Shown: positions 34,292 to 45,924 of the stretch, one piece after another
How the letters are laid out: every line of letters begins with the position of its first letter
Numbering within the stretch: the stretch's first letter is position 1
Source of the DNA: Rutpela maculata
Taxonomy: Eukaryota; Arthropoda; Insecta; Coleoptera; Cerambycidae
NCBI GenBank assembly: GCA_936432065.2
Contig: OW386289.2
Coordinates: 164,423,348 to 164,487,347, forward strand
Direction of reading: 5' to 3'
Length of the DNA stretch: 64,000 nt
The notes under the pieces: model-generated
Seen by the model: the letters and a program-made list of their open reading frames with translations, nothing else
Told to the model about the DNA's origin: nothing
Database searches by the model: none
Program-made: the position numbers and the translations under genes

Positions 34292-35612
34292 TAGGGAACT
34301 TGTCCAAAAAATAAAATTGAATTAAAATACTCAAAATGATAAACTAACATCATTAAAACCCTTCCAGAAATATATGGGATTAAAATATGCCTGATTTTAC
34401 CCAGTCTTGAAACGTGACGTCAGAGAGAGAAAGTCGGACGACGGCGTCAAGCGACACCGATTTTACTTTGACTTTGACAGTTCCGCATGCGCATGTGCAT
34501 TTGTCACAAACAACTAGTCGTGAACACAACCTAACCTAAAATTTAAATACCACTCCGTGTAAAAGCCCATAGCCTGATACGTATTCGTTGGAAAAACATC
34601 TTCAATATTCATTGATTTTGAGTGATATTTGTTATTACTTCCACATCCAGTGGAAGTATAGTAACGATAAAAATTTTTTTTTTAATTTTTATTGTTCAAA
34701 TAGGCTTAGAATGAAACATCGAGATTTTAAGTTTGAGCGAAAAAACATTCTGTCTGTCTGTCTATCGGTGTGGTGTGTCTGTAACTTTTTTGTGCGCACG
34801 TTTACTCTGGAACCGTTTAAGATATTGACTTGAAATTTGGTACACATATGTACTTTAACGAGATCTAGAACTAGATTATATTTTCATCTTGTTCCGTCGA
34901 AGGTTTGGGGGATAAATTGGGGTAAATTTGGGGTAAATAGGTAAATCAAGCAGGTAAGAGTCCATGAAATTGGTATTTAGTGTTTACAAGAAAAGCTAAG
35001 GTCTCAAAAAAAAAATTGGCATTAGACATCCCCATTACCACCCCCACCCCATTATTAAAGGGGATGAAAAATAATTGTGATTTAGTGTGTGTACAAGAAC
35101 CAGAAACCTCAAAATAATTTTTAACTTCATCCAGCCATTTTGATCGGCGATTTTTATCTTTAGGTACGGGAACAAAAATTTTATTTATTGATTTAATAGT
35201 TGTATTATTACACAATGACATTATACAGTGTTTATAATAAGTATTTTCCATTTCTCAACACAAGACAGTATCATAAACTAAACAAAAATCTTTAAAATAC
35301 GCCGAATACGTGAATACACAACACAACGTTTTCACCCAAGCAAACGTACACACGAAAGTTAGATTAGGAGGTGTCACTTTGTGAGAAAACTAAAACGCCA
35401 ATTAGTCTCAAAGCCAACCGCCGCACTGCCCAGTCTGAGAGACACCACGCGAGACTAGTTTTCATGCAGTGACGTCACAGTGATTTTCGCAAGGATTTCA
35501 ATTTTAATTATTTATTGCAAAGTAAGCACTACGATTTAAGAGCTGATATCCGGTGTGGCGTGTTTTTATACACACACTTTAATGAAATTTTAAAAAATGG
35601 ACAAGTTCCCCA
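34292..35612. mobile_element. TIR element with TTAA target duplication
   Basis: The left end TAGGGAACTTGTCC and right end GGACAAGTTCCCCA are inverted repeats, with similarity continuing about 35-40 bp. TTAA lies directly outside each (34288-34291 and 35613-35616). TTAA duplication is characteristic of piggyBac (and Kolobok) elements. The interior is non-coding, with GC-richer blocks containing GTGACGTCAG (34412) and GTGACGTCAC (35470). Without the nested family-A copy h it would be about 820 bp, so it is non-autonomous. Confidence 0.7.
34636..35133 (-). mobile_element. HINE-like family A, copy h (5' truncated)
   Basis: Hairpin TACTTCCACATCCAGTGGAA at the left. The microsatellite is nearly absent (about 34750-34775), with a unique GTGTGGTGTG variant. 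It ends at CTTCATCCA, missing the left 200 bp like copy d. Inserted in the TTAA-flanked element. Confidence 0.8.
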
Positions 35613-35616
35613 TTAA

Positions 35617-36315
35617 GAATTCTTTTGCGGTCTTCGTAAATTGTACCTAAATGTTATTGGAAGATGGTTGTAATTTTCTTAATTATTTTGGCAACATCTT
35701 AATTTTAATGTGGATATTACCTTCTACGTACATATAGATTGGCAGATATACAGGAGCCATCGAATTTCGCAAATTTGGGAATTTTCTGGTGATTGGAAAG
35801 ACACTCCCCACATCTACGTCAAGTTTTAAGTTCCCATATCGTCGAGAAGTACCCAGACAATTCACCAAATAGAAAATATAAGCCGAAACTTAGTTTAAAA
35901 AGCAAATAACGGCTAATATCTGTTTGCCCCATGATTTGTTTGAGCGCTTAGAGACATGCTAAGAACTTGACATTTTGTAAGCTTGGTTTCCTAAAGTTGA
36001 GTCAACTTCTAAACTTGGATGATTTATAGATGGGCATTTTTCTAGTTTTCTTATAAATAAAAAATAAGACTTTCAGTTTATTTGATCTCTCGCAATTATA
36101 ATGATTATGATGTTTTGTATGGTTTGTGCTCGAAAGCTTTTGTTAAAAGCAGGATATGCGCCCTTCAAAACTCATGTATCCGCTTCAATCTGCTAATATT
36201 TATCTAATAAAAATAACCTATAGAACAGACATATATTATTATATAAATATGCTACTGCTATAAATAGTACAACATAAATATGTGATTTTGGAAAGGAAAT
36301 CGTTTTAGTTACCAA
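35617..36315. other. Unassigned AT-rich DNA
   Basis: No gene or element recognised. Confidence 0.35.
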
Positions 36316-36318
36316 TAT

Positions 36319-36715
36319 ACAGGGTGTACCATTATAGACCATAGTTCAAGGCTGATTCTTTGGATCAAAATATGAGGATATAACCAAACATGCTTTAATA
36401 AATTGTTGCTGTGAAAAAAGATACAGGGTGTCAAACTACCTCTTAACCGATCTTCTCCCAATTTGGTAAGGAAAAACACTCTAGATCATGGAGGGCGCCT
36501 CATAAGCTGTATCTAAAAAAAAAAAAAAATCTGATGATGAATATTTTTTCTCTTTTTTCTACGAAACGTAGTGGAACTTTCGACTAGAAAATCTCATGTA
36601 GGAGTCATTTCTATATAAAAAAGGTACACTTGATAGAACTTGATGATTCCAACCGTTTTTGAGAAAACTGCCGCACAGATCTCAGAATTCTTTGAAAACA
36701 AACTCAATTTGAAAA
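36319..36715 (+). repeat. Mariner-like end fragment
   Basis: TATACAGGGTGTACCATTAT is a typical insect mariner-like terminal repeat start, and ATACAGGGTGTCAAAC recurs about 105 bp further on (36423). The right partner and any transposase are absent. A GGGCGCCTCATA phrase at about 36484 recurs at about 37099. Confidence 0.4.
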
Positions 36716-36728
36716 GGACAAATTGTAT

Positions 36729-37075
36729 TTAAGTGTGCTTTGGTGACGTCTTAGTTATGTCATTCACATACAGTTTCATTAGTTTGACCTTTTGACAGAA
36801 CGTGACGTGATGTCTTAGTTCTGTTCTTCTGCTCTTTTGAACAACTAAAAAGTTAGTATCATTAGCGTAACAAGTAATATAAATGTTGTATTTGCTTTGA
36901 ATGTATAACGCAAGATCGTTAACAAAGACAAGGTAAATAAATGCTCCCAGTATGGAGCCTTGTAGTATACCAGCATTTATTAGATATGTATTGCTCTTTG
37001 TTCCATTCACATAGACTACTAATTGATTAACCCTATATATTCATTAATCGATTTAAAATTAGAGGATTTTTAGTT
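36729..37075 (-). pseudogene. Non-LTR reverse transcriptase fragment (palm domain)
   Basis: The minus strand reads VNGTKSNTYLINAGILQGS, ILGAFIYLVFVNDLALYIQS and ITCYANDTNFLV. These match the RT B-C blocks (v..GvpQGSilgpllF.iyvNDl and YADDt). The first catalytic aspartate is replaced by asparagine (YAND), and the upstream and downstream RT parts are missing, so this is a dead fragment. Confidence 0.75.
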
Positions 37076-37079
37076 AGGT

Positions 37080-38205
37080 TATTAATGAATAGCATGCAGG
37101 GCGCCTCATACAACCACTATTATTATTGCACAATGTGGCGTGAATGCATCTAGTTCAAAGTATAACTCCACTTTTTCCTGCTATTTTTGAATTTTGTCAA
37201 AACATTTATTTCCCAAAAAGTCCAGACTATTTAACCTATTTAAATTATCATTTTTAAAAAGGGTCTTATCATTCATTTAAAATACACACACACTGGATAT
37301 TTTCTGAGAATAATCCTACGTTGTTATTTACATTAGCTGCTTGATGTCGCGCATCGTTCTTTTTTAACGGGGAAGCCCTTATGGTTTCCCCTGTATTGCG
37401 TTCTAACTATCAAATTTGTTATGGCTGCAAGAAAAATGAATAACTTCTTTAAATGAATAACTTTCATCTTGGATGCTCATACAAGTACAAAAATAAAAAT
37501 GTGTACAATCTACTTATTGACATGATCTTATATTGCAAGAACATAGAACGACCCAAATCTGAGGCAGTAAATCGAATCTCAACTATAATCCTATATAAAT
37601 TCGCATTAAAGAGAGAATAGTGATTTATGGAGTACTTGTAAAATCTTCGTAATAATAATGGGCTAGCCAAGTTGAAAATCCACATAAAAGTTAATATCAG
37701 ATCTAATTTCTAGATGAACTCGCTGATAAAGACTTTAAAAAGCAAGGCATCCTGTAATTGACATAAATTATAAACCTCACTTATCGGTCGAAGTCCAGAT
37801 TTATTCCGGTTTCTAAAGAGCTTTGGAGCCATATTTTTAAAATTTAATTGGACTAAATTGGAGAGTTTATTTAAAACTCCAAACGATTCTTTTAACAACA
37901 AAACGACGATAAAATCTGCTTTACTACTATACTCCTTACACCATAGTGGTTTCTGTTTACAATTAGTGAAGTTAATTAGTGGAGAAAATGGCAAATCCGA
38001 TTATTTTAATATTTTTGTAAAAACTTTGGCTTTGGAAACTTGGGCCCCAAGAAATTTATCCAGTGGGGTAGCCATGTGAAATTGTTGTTACAGTGAATCA
38101 CATAATGCAAATAATATTAAAAAACTACCACGTAGCAATCTACTGTAAGTAGATGGTTTTTATCTTTTTCTTCTATTACAGGACTAGTCCGGGGTCCCGC
38201 GGCTC
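37080..38205. other. Unassigned DNA
   Basis: A 94-codon minus-strand frame at 37710-37994 extends upstream with one stop (starting MATPLDKFLGAQVSK near 38075), but I do not recognise it. Otherwise nothing seen. Confidence 0.3.
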
Positions 38206-38209
38206 TAAA

Positions 38210-39010
38210 AATAGTGCGTCACCCCTAACAATGCCAACAACCACCCCATTTGGGGATTTTTTCGCGATAATGTGAGTAATAATGTTATGAATGTGCTAAT
38301 TGTAATGATATTTTGCCAGTTCAGTATGCTCATCTAAAATAAGGACAAATTTTATGCTGAGGTTAACCAGAGGGGGTAAAACTACCCCTAAATTGACGTA
38401 AAATGGAAAAATTATGTAATAATTTTTTTTTACTTTTTGATTTGAGTTTAGATGAATGGGTATTGTACAATGAGGAAAATTTTTTTCCAACCCTTCAGGG
38501 GTGAAAATTACCGCCTTTAAATTGATCTAATGCTTAGAAAATAAGTAGAGATGTATACTTTTTAGTTTGCTTGTAATTTCTGATAAACTTCCGTCAAAAG
38601 AAATACTAAAAAAATTTTTTCACCCCTTTAGTATTTTTTTCGACGGAAGTTTATCAGAAATTAGAAGCAAACTAAAAAGTATATATCCCTACATCTTTTC
38701 TAAGCGTTAGTTCAATTTAAAGGTGATATAGAGGTAGTTTTCACCCCTGAAGGGTTGGAAAAAAAATTTCTTCATTGTACAAATTCATCTAAATTCAAAT
38801 CAAAAAGTGAAAAAAAAATCCATCATTTTTCCATTTTATGTCAATTTAGAGGTAGTTTCTGATTAACCCTCAGCATAAAATTTGTCCTTATTTTAGATGA
38901 ACATACTGAACTGGCAAAATATTACAATTGGCATATTCATAACATTATTACTCATATTACCGCGAAAGAAAAGAGGTGGTTTTTGGTATTTTTAAGGGTG
39001 ACGCGGAACC
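38210..39010. mobile_element. 800-bp near-perfect palindrome (foldback element)
   Basis: Two arms of about 400 bp meet at about 38615. For example, ACTTCCGTCAAAAGAAATAC (left) pairs with GTATTTTTTTCGACGGAAGT (right), and CCAGTTCAGTATGCTCATCT (left, about 38320) pairs with AGATGAACATACTGAACTGG (right, about 38897). The outer ends are GCGTCACCCCTAA and TTTAAGGGTGACGC. Arm divergence is perhaps 10%. No coding capacity. The right outer flank (TTTTGGTATTTTTAAGGG and AGCGACCCAAAAAACAT) is related to 40585-40665 inside the next TIR element. Confidence 0.75.
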
Positions 39011-39189
39011 TCGATTTTCATGATCAGCGACCCAAAAAACATAGAATACAAGTGGTCTCGATGATGGGAGCATTCCGAGCGTCAAACCCCGCGTTTTACA
39101 TGGACTAGCTGAGAGTAAGAAGATACTGTCAGACGTTACAGAGGTTATGACTGGCGCCCACTCATTTAGTGCCTATTTGTTGTCTATTT

Positions 39190-39546
39190 ATTATACTCTT
39201 TACAAAAACGAAGAGTATATTTCATTTGATTGGCACATTTCTAAAACCGTAAATATCCCTAGTAGAGAAAAAAATTTCATATCATTGTGTTGGTGAAAGA
39301 ATTATGAACAAAATGTCCGTCTGTCTGTCTGCCCGTCTGTCCGTCCGTCACGTTTCTTGTAATCACGATAACTTAAGAAAGAAAAGTCCGATTATATTGA
39401 AATTTGGAAAGTAAATTAGTGTTTTCTAGAGGAAGAACCCTATTGTTTTTTAAGAAAATCAATCGGTAAATAAGAAAGTTATTTTAATCATTTAATTTAA
39501 AAAATATATATTTTCTTAATTTTTGTCGCTTGTACTTAAATAGAGA
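39190..39546 (-). mobile_element. HINE-like family B, copy 3 (5' truncated)
   Basis: Begins with a slightly damaged hairpin (ATACTCTTTACAAAAACGAA, then GAGTATA), then TGTCCGTCTGTCTGTCTGCC (microsatellite) and GTCACGTTTCTTGTAATCAC. It ends at TTTGTCGCTTGTACTTAAAT, where repeat C begins. The tRNA-like half is absent. Confidence 0.7.
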
Positions 39547-39547
39547 C

Positions 39548-39845
39548 CCAGTCAATGAAAGAGTTGTAGAGAACATTTAGGAGGGGAGAATTTTTCTCTT
39601 CACGAATATATTGGGGGTAGTTAGGAGGTAACACAAAACAATCTTTATTTTACTAACGTAATATTTTGTCGAAATCTATGCATTTCCTTAAATATACAGT
39701 ATGATTCTTAAAATGAAGATACTCTTATAACTTTTTTATTTTGTTTCCGATTTGAATCATTACCTTTTTCCATACGATGCATCGTTTCCAAGTTATAAGC
39801 GAAGAATCGATAAAAGGAACCTTTCCACCCCCCTCTCCCCCTGAA
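39548..39845 (+). repeat. Dispersed repeat C, copy 2 (rearranged)
   Basis: Blocks shared with 21053-21605 appear in a different order and orientation. First is CAGTCAATGAAAGAGTTGTA, directly followed by the GTAATATTTTGTCGAAATCT block. After it the GATTCTTCGCTTATAACT block is inverted (39768-39840). Confidence 0.6.
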
Positions 39846-39851
39846 GTGGCG

Positions 39852-40907
39852 CACAGTGGCAAATTTTTCAATTTTTTCAGACAAAAATCCGTCTACAATG
39901 CAATTATTAATGGATTTGAAAAAAAAATTTTTTTAAATAATTGTTAGATATCACCCGATGTTTGAGCACTGCCCAAATTTTAAAAATGTTCAACATAACC
40001 TCAAAAATTTTCATTTCATTTTAAATATTTTTTTTCTTTCAAATGGAAAAATGCGATTTCTAACTTACGAGCTTCTTAAAAACGTTGAAGAACTTAGAAT
40101 TTGTTTCTACTCACATTGAATTGTTGTTTATTCACATTGTCAAAGTATATAAGAAATGATTAATTTAACCTTTAAAATAATTTTTATTTATCAAACAAGG
40201 TTCGGAGACTGATTTTAGTGAAAATATCGAAGACGTGATTCCTAAAATTTCAAAAAATTTTGAAACCTATTTTCAAATTCTACAGCCATTTAAGGGTGGT
40301 TTTCGCCCTTAAGGGAGGTTGAGATACACTCTTATAGTCACAGTGTACTCTCTTACCCTATTTTGAAGCAAAAACTAAAAAATAACCATTGTAACTATAT
40401 TTTTTGTATTTTTTGTCGAAATGGGGGTTGTTTCAACCCCTCTGATTAACCCTTAAGGTAAATGTTTACTGAATTATTATTTGAATAACTAAGGTTTTAT
40501 ATTTATCATATAAAGAATACACTTTACTAGACTATTTTACATTTTTAATTAGAATATTTCGAGAAAATCCCTATTAGGAGTCTTTTTCGGTATTTTAAGG
40601 GTGTTATATCAATTTCTGGTTAACGGGACCCTATTTTTCTTAAGCAGCGATCCAAAAAACATGTAGAAAAGGATATTTTCTAAAACTTTTAAAAAACAGA
40701 AATTCACATTTTTACTTAAGTAAAATACACGAATTTCATATATTCATAAGATTTTTTTAGGTTATGTTGAACGTTTTTAAAATTTGGGCAGTGCTCAAAC
40801 ATCGGGTGATACCTAACAATTATTTAAAAAAAAATTTTTCAAATCCATTAATAATTACATTGTAGACGGATTTTTGTCTAAAAAAATTGAAAAATTTCCC
40901 ACTGTGC
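39852..40907. mobile_element. 1.06-kb TIR element (CACAGTGG ends)
   Basis: The left end CACAGTGGCAAATTTTTCAA is matched inversely by TTGAAAAATTTCCCACTGTG at the right. The arms are about 155 bp (39852-40010 and 40748-40907) and include ATCACCCGATGTTTGAGCAC. The interior is non-coding AT-rich DNA. No target duplication was identified, so the superfamily is open. Confidence 0.65.
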
Positions 40908-40909
40908 GG

Positions 40910-42290
40910 CGGGGCTAGGGGCAGGAACTTTTCATAGAAGGTGAAAAAGTAAAAAATATAGGATGTCTTAATTAATTGGATTATCGATGATGCAGTTAAA
41001 AATAATATTTTCAAAATATTTTTATATTTCGAGATAATGAATTTTTGTATACTTCATGTACACATCGTATAATGATGCATAATATATGACCAAGTAGGTA
41101 TAGCACATTCTGTGACTGGTAATTATGATTGATAAAAGTTCTTTTGTGGTCATTTGCCCATAAGGTGTCTATAATATTAGTTTCTAGTCTGCTGGAAATA
41201 AATATCGTATTTGTGAGTTAAAATAGCAAATTATTCTATATATAAATCCATAACTGTGAATGTTTTTGATATTTTTGTAATATATCACATTAAAATTGAG
41301 CCAGGTCTTAATAAGACAAAACGCGATGTAAAAAAAAACAAAACCAACATTAATATTTTAGACTATAATTTTCATATTAAGAATTATCATAGATTGTTCT
41401 GATACAAAGAAGTATTTTACCACAAAAAACTTACCAGCTTGAAAAAAATAACTATAAATAGTTCAGACCACTAAATTATTGAAGCAAATTGTTTATGATT
41501 ATTTGAAATCGTTCAGTAATGCTTTCTTGTTGACTGCCTAAAGTATACTTTCACATGCATTTTTTATAATACAAATAGGAGATAATGGCGAATCTATACC
41601 GTTTTATTAATTTTTAATATTGGACACAAAGAATACTTATATAATATATTTAGATATTCGAGGTAACAAAGAAAAAACTTTTAGTACTTTACTTTGATAT
41701 AAATATCCAAAAATAACCTACTGAATAAATATATGGAATATTGATACAACATAAACATATTTGGAAAGGTGTAAGCAATGATTTTATAGACATTAGCTTT
41801 TTATTCACATATAAGGAAAACTGAAGGAAATACTTTTTCATTATTATTAAGTGAATTAATAGAATTTGTATATACTGTATGCTTAGCAAACGTAAACGAG
41901 ATCTGCGCCAGTAAACATCAAAAACATTGACCTTGCTTGCACCTACAAAATGCTGACACACAATTTATATAAGGTATTGTAACAATGAAGTAAATAAGGT
42001 TAGGCAGTGTCCACCTAACCAACAAAAGGAGTCTGGACACAGCACTGTCTATTCGAGCACCGAAAATTGGCCCAAGGCACCTCCCCATTGGGAGCGTCCC
42101 TAAGAGCCCTTGCTTCGTCGTAGGTTTGTATATTGTAAAATATTGTACTTCCCTTATTCTTAATATTATCTTTATTCAAAAAATATTTTTATTATTGTAA
42201 CCGGTTGAATTTAATTTGTCACTTTCTTTCGGATACCATAATTTTGCATTTTCAGCGTGTTTCTGGTATGACAATATTCCATTTGTAAAC
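40910..42290. other. Unassigned AT-rich DNA
   Basis: No gene recognised. The 90-codon minus frame at 41689-41961 has no motif. Confidence 0.35.
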
Positions 42291-42293
42291 ACC

Positions 42294-43879
42294 CAAGTAA
42301 CAATTAAAGTTTTATCACAATCTACAAGAGGTTATTAAGTCTATATAATAAAACTGATCGTAAAACTGTTTGTACTAAATAATCTCTTAAAAGCTACAAT
42401 AAAACCAACAGTACTTTAGAATCCAAATCTGCAAGATGTTTTCAAGTCTACCATAAAACCATTTATAAAATCTTCTCAAAACCGTTAGTACTTGCAATCA
42501 AATTTTAAGCCTGCTTTGAGAACATCATAAATAATTGTGTCTTTAATAATTTTTTATCGAAAACTTGTTGCACTTAAACTGTCTAAATCAGAAAATGTCG
42601 CCAAGTGATAAAACATGCCTGCCTCAATTGAAATATCTGCATGTGCTAGCGTTTTAAAATTTGATATTAATAAACAACCTAGTATCAAAAAATTGTCAAC
42701 GCAGGCCATTTTATTGATAAAGTATATCAAAGAACTTTTAAAAAAATCGCGCGCCTCTCATTTGTCAGCTTATTAGTTATTATTTACAATTAATAAAAAA
42801 AGGCTTTTTAGGGCTTTATATGACATATTTACACATTTTAGATAGTTGCAGGCTAAATGTAAACAGTAAGAATAAGAAAAATATAACTAAACACCCCAAC
42901 TTTGTTCAAACATGTCTGCCATAGTTAATGGAAAAAACATGGCTGAAAAATTAATAAAACCGTTTATTTTAATAGAATACCCTGTTAAAAGTTTGTGGCT
43001 TTAGGAAATATTTTTATGAAACAAAAGGTTCTGTTAAATTAAAATTGCTCCACTTTATTGCTATTTTAAAGTCTGTAAGACTTTACGCAGACTTACTACT
43101 CTCCTTTAAAACCTTTGAGATTTGTCTCTGACAATCCCTAATCCAAATGTACTTAGCTTTTTTAAAATGATCACTTTTCTTAATCCTCAAGTATTTATCT
43201 AAAATATTTGACATTTTACTAAGTACCTAGGTACCTAGAATGCTTTTTTGCGCCGTAATGCACTGTTTAAACTAGAATCAACAATCACAAAATGGCGTTT
43301 ACTATGCCTTATATGCCCCTTCTCTCAACGTTTAAAGGCGTAAGTCGGGGAACCAAAGGATTTAAAAGTGCTTTATAAAAACCAAAAAGTTTTAACGTAG
43401 CTTAATAAAGCTACCAAAAAACTATTAGGTTTTAAGGAACCTTTACCAATTATTGTTAAAAGCAAATAGTATTTATGATAACATATATTAAGGGTAAGAC
43501 TACTTAAGAGTTATTAGTTTTATTGCTTGATCATAAGGAGTATTTAAAGACAATATTTTAAAACTCCCATAAAACCTAAAGATTTATAAATGTCTACCAC
43601 AAAACTTAAAATATTTAAAATCCACTATAAAACTTAATGAGTTTATTGTGGTTTTGAATAATGCAACAATTAAGTGACTATAAAACCAATAGTCTTAAAG
43701 AGCAAAGAGGTTTAACAAATTGCTTTAAAGATAACTTGAAGGCCTTTTTTTAAGTACATATTATCTGCAGATAAATTGGTATGCAGAAAAGAAATAATAA
43801 AACCCAGTTCGGTTTATTTACCTTCTTAAATGTGTGATAAATCCCGATAAATACTTGTTGGCATTTAAATTGTTACTTG
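42294..43879. mobile_element. Family D element with short TIRs
   Basis: CAAGTAACAATTAAAG at the left and its inverse ATTTAAATTGTTACTTG at the right bound 1.59 kb. Inside both ends are dense arrays of TTATAAAACC/AAGTTTTA-type words (about 42300-42480 and 43370-43770), as in 25009-25510 and 55090-55645. Such subterminal repetition usually serves as transposase binding sites. The middle (about 42500-43300) is non-coding. Confidence 0.5.
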
Positions 43880-43884
43880 AGTAT

Positions 43885-45410
43885 GTAGTACTGTAGTAGC
43901 TGCAATCATCGTCGCCCTTAATGTAATATGGTTCCAGTTTGTGGGTATCTATCCACGTAGTTATTATTAATCATTTTTTATTAATTGAAACTAATTTTTG
44001 GACTGAAATTGGAAAATTAGGAGAAATGGATCCTGAGATATTGTAAAATTAACATTATCGATTTCTGTCCTTTTGTTAACTCTGGCGATTTACAAAGAAT
44101 AAATCTTTAACAAGCTACATCGAATAGGCAAATAGAACTGGAAATTAAATTCGCAGATTTAACTACGTCCTAATAATAAACTGTATGTACTTAATCCATT
44201 CATATTTTATATTCATTATATACTTCTACATCTCGAATTAAACGCAGCTCAAATTAATAACAGTCTACAGGATTAAGGCGAATAGTAATGCAAACGAGGA
44301 TAAATCTCATTAAATAAAACTGCAAAAAATAAAACCAAGCTATTGTTTTACTCCTACAGCACCGGAATTTAGAAAGGAAATTCAATTAACATGGTTATTA
44401 TTTTATCAGCATTTTTTCACTAAGTTTCAGTTTTTTCTTCTAAAAAACAACTTATCTTCTCATTAGTAAAGCTTCTAACAATGAACTTGTCGTTTAGAAA
44501 TAGTATAATGCGGGAACCATTGAAATTTTTTTCAGTGGTCTGAAGTATAGTTTCCACAAACACTAAAAACACTTGAACTCTACACTTGAATGCTATCACT
44601 CGACGTTCATCTCCCAGACTATGCTCTCATCACCTGGAGATGATAAAAACTAAAAATGCTCTTATATTAAGACTAAAATAATATCATGGTTTAACCCATT
44701 CAGCTACTCATGTCATGCTCACTTAACCGTGACTTTATAACCAATAAAGCGGAGTATTTGGGATAAATGTTTTGTCACTATTTTGAGTAAGGGTCCTGGA
44801 CGGAAACCCTTTTTTTCTGGACCGGAACCGTAACTGAATCCTTATTTCATTTTACGCTAGAACCGTAAGCGGAACCGGAACCCCTAAACGTTCTTTCTGG
44901 TTCCATTTTAAAGCACCGCAGTCATGCATATTTGTTTATACTTTGTTCTGTAAATATACTATGCCTAACCTACTACCACTCACGCAGTTTTAGATAGGCG
45001 AGTTTTTGTAAGTTGTTTTGTGGGAGAGGATTCTTAACAGATGGCCATGTCTAGAATTATGGTCATGCGTGAAAATACAGGGTAGCGTAAGAATTTTTTT
45101 ATCTGTAAACACTTGTCTGCAACTTTCCCTGTATTCCATATTAAAAACTAACCTTATTAATATTTTCTGTAAAACTCCTTGTATTTCCCAAGCCCAACCC
45201 TAGCTCATTATGATTCAAGATATATAAGGATGCAATAGCAAAATAGATACCGTGCGTGTAATTTCCCATTAGGCATGTACATTCACGTAGCGCGAGAGAT
45301 ATGACAACACCGGCAGCCGTAAATTCGTCCGTCAGTGAAGCATCCCAGCTCTGTAATTTCATTTTAGCCAGCTGGCACGCGCGATGTTGTAATTCTTACT
45401 CCCCATGCCT
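43885..45410. other. Unassigned DNA with a GGAACCG-rich patch
   Basis: At about 44795-44905 a purine/pyrimidine-biased patch repeats GGAACCGTAA or GGAACCGGAA words imperfectly. Otherwise nothing recognised. Confidence 0.35.
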
Positions 45411-45414
45411 AGCC

Positions 45415-45921
45415 CGCGACTACACACACGGTATTTAACAATCCTGAACCATCGAGGCGATCTTTCATCTGTCTTATGGCATAGCGTTCTTTACCTAGTT
45501 TTGCACAAATACTTTTATTATGAGCATCCTAGTTAAGTTTATTACGTAAGTGAGTGCCTGAAAATTTTACTTTTTCATTGAAAATATATTTCAATAGACC
45601 TGTATCATTTGGCATACCTTTCTTTATGTAGTAATTGATGGCTGCGCTTTTATATTCATTAAGTATGAGCCGATTACGTTGACACTAGGTGCTAAATTCA
45701 TTCATTATGATAGCAACTGCAGGATCCAATTCCTGCGGAGTTTCGGCTGTTACAGTAATAGTAGTATCGTCAGCAAACATCGTGATAAAACCATTTGTAA
45801 TATGATATGGCAAATCATTAATATATACTTTAAAAAGTAGGGGGCTCAGAACGGATCCTTGAGGAACACCAAGTTTGACATCGTGTGCCTCAGATCTAGC
45901 CCCATTAGCATCTATTATCAT
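45415..45921 (-). pseudogene. Non-LTR reverse transcriptase fragment, RT C-terminal half
   Basis: The minus strand gives HDVKLGVPQGSVLSPLLF, KVYINDLPYHITNGF, the catalytic MFADDTTITV (45768-45790), LDPAVAIIMNEFST, and after a stop CQRNRLILNEYKSAAINYYI, KKGMPNDTG, NEKVKFSGTHLRNKLN and KLGKERYAIRQMKDRL. This is the order RT blocks 4-7 plus thumb. Both aspartates are intact, and only single stops interrupt an otherwise continuous frame, so this is a fairly young 5'-truncated copy. The FADD and LNxxKS context suits an I/R1/Jockey-group LINE different from the RTs at 48364-52705. Confidence 0.8.
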
Positions 45922-45924
45922 ATT

